Origin: Cyprinodon diabolis | Lineage: Eukaryota > Chordata > Actinopteri > Cyprinodontiformes > Cyprinodontidae | Length of the DNA stretch: 64,000 bases | Assembly (NCBI GenBank): GCA_030533445.1 | Contig: CM060072.1 | Span: 13,795,875-13,859,874 of the forward strand | Direction: 5' to 3' | In this document: positions 62,601 to 64,000 of the stretch, one piece after another | Layout of the letters: each line of letters begins with the position of its first letter | Numbering within the stretch: the stretch's first letter is position 1 | Translations under genes and position numbers: made by a program | The notes under the pieces: model-generated | The model's database searches: none | What the model was told of the DNA's origin: nothing | The model's input: only the letters and a program-made list of their open reading frames with translations

Positions 62601-64000
62601 AAAAGAAGGAAAAACGGCCTGATTCATGCAGAGAATTTAGTTTTGTCTCCGTTTAAGCAGCTTAATCTCTGCTGGATTTACTTTTTGTCGACAGGTTTTT
62701 TCCTTTTTATTGTCAGATGCTTAAAATGTTCTTTGTTGTATTTGTTGTGTATAAATCAACACCCCATCCTTTGTTAGTTGTTATGGTGATCGTTTATAAT
62801 AAATAAAACTGCCTTGGACCGATTATCTCATTTTCTGCCCTTATCTTTAGTTAAATATATGAGTAAAAGTCACCTTTTATTTTGATTTTCTCTCTAACAT
62901 TAAAAACACTTCTTAAAGGTAAATGTCTTAATACCGTCCAAATCTTATTTTTGCTCATGAGACAAGGTGCACTCAAATCCACATTTAAAGTATCTTCTCC
63001 TCTGTTAAATAATGCATTTTATTTAAATTGTTATTTAAAGCCCTAACATTTTTTACCCACATGTGTAGAGGTAAAAATGTAGAAATATTGTAATTTTTGT
63101 TTTTTCCCAGGAGTGAATAAGTAAAAGACTTTTAAGTCATCCAAAAGAACTTCATTAGTAACTGATCCTAGTCAGTCCTTGGAAAGTGAAACAGTTTTTG
63201 CCAAAAAATTCAGTGTGGTAGGATTTAAAGTGGGAATAAATAAAAAGGAAAGCAAATAAGTTTTGCTAAATACAATAAAAAATTGGTTTTTTTCTTTTTC
63301 TTTAAAAGAGGCTCCTCAGGGTGGAAAGAAGCATCTCTGAAACCTGTAGATTTAATCTTGGAGGAAACAGACTGACTGAAATCATTCTAACAATGCATCT
63401 GCCTAAAACTCGATTAAATGATGATCTCAAACCAGAACTCAAGGAATGTTTTTTTCAGTTCTTCTCTGACGGAGTATGCAGACTTGTGAGACAAGTTTAG
63501 TAGTTCTGGTAAAACAACAAAATAATCCTGAATAAATACAAAGGAATTTAATGGATGCACAGTGGACTACTTATGCAGATAAAAATGCAGATGACAAACC
63601 TTTGCTTTCTTCTTGCAGTGTCTGAAAGTCCGACTGGATTAAATCAAAATACATATATTCATAAACTCACGAACTCTCTGACAGGTCAAGGCTGCATGTC
63701 TGAGGCTCATGCTGTATAAGGGAAGTTATTTACTTATGAAACTTAAACTCTGAGAGGGTCCTAAACAAAATGAAACTGTAAAAGCTGCAAGATGATGGTG
63801 TTCTCACAATTGTCCTCAGAGCAAAACATCCATTTAACTCAGTGGATGTAGCTTAAAGGATGGGGGACCAAAAGGAGGCCTTAATAACACGAGCACAATT
63901 AAAATGTGCAGCGAACTAGGGGGAGGTTTTACCAGTACACTGGGTTGTATAGGGGGCAAAATTTGATCCGAAATGCAGATCACTATGATTCATCATATAA
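62601..64000. other. Anonymous AT-rich DNA to the window end
   Basis: No gene, RNA or repeat family recognised. Only short ORFs that overlap the CpG-rich patch. Confidence 0.45.

Overview
The window looks like AT-rich, gene-poor nuclear DNA of a ray-finned (teleost) fish. The evidence is the repeat content: several lineages of Tc1-like DNA transposons, a PIF/Harbinger element, an ISL2EU-like element, a restriction-like-endonuclease (RLE) non-LTR retrotransposon, old LINE 3' ends, tRNA-derived SINEs, a Gypsy-type fragment and long (TA)n microsatellites. I recognise no complete host protein-coding gene. The only intact, recognisable reading frames are two identical Tc1-like transposases. Everything else coding-like is a broken piece of a mobile element or an anonymous short ORF.

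Layout. 1-9.6 kb: anonymous AT-rich DNA with an old LINE 3' end (1.15-1.35 kb), dispersed repeat pieces, a poly(A)-(TA)n microsatellite (7.3 kb) and a 39-bp perfect palindrome (8.74 kb). 9.6-14.1 kb: one old Tc1-like element, antisense to the window, later split by three separate insertions. These are a candidate solo LTR, an unidentified ~0.97-kb insertion, and a Harbinger element with a truncated transposase; each has a short target-site duplication. 14.1-22.9 kb: mostly anonymous, with a 34-bp direct repeat, an LTR-like repeat, a tRNA-Asp-like pseudogene and a SINE. 22.9-24.2 kb: young Tc1 copy 1 (minus strand). 24.45-25.93 kb: an internally deleted ISL2EU-like element that keeps a gene start at each end, around a 166-bp tandem array of hairpins. 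27.0-28.9 kb: an RLE retrotransposon fragment (minus strand) bounded on both sides by (TA)n tracts.

30.5-31.3 kb: two short retroposon pieces. 35.07-37.6 kb: a Gypsy polymerase fragment, then a Tc1-like element with ~200-bp IR/DR termini and a mutated transposase. 39.7-45.2 kb: degraded LINE and Tc1 pieces and a (GGAT)n array. 50.5-55.2 kb: a microsatellite, a TACGTA-rich stretch, another old Tc1 piece, young Tc1 copy 2 (plus strand) and a further Tc1 relic. 55.2-64 kb: largely repeat-poor DNA with a few motif-rich, conserved-looking stretches that could be regulatory, an (ATT)n array, a LINE tail and a small CpG-rich patch.

There is no operon or pathway here. The biology is transposon succession: old Tc1 and LINE relics, then nested insertions, then a very recent burst shown by the two identical Tc1 copies in opposite orientation about 29 kb apart. 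The most unusual pieces are the ISL2EU-like derivative with its hairpin array, and the RLE element sitting between (TA)n tracts.
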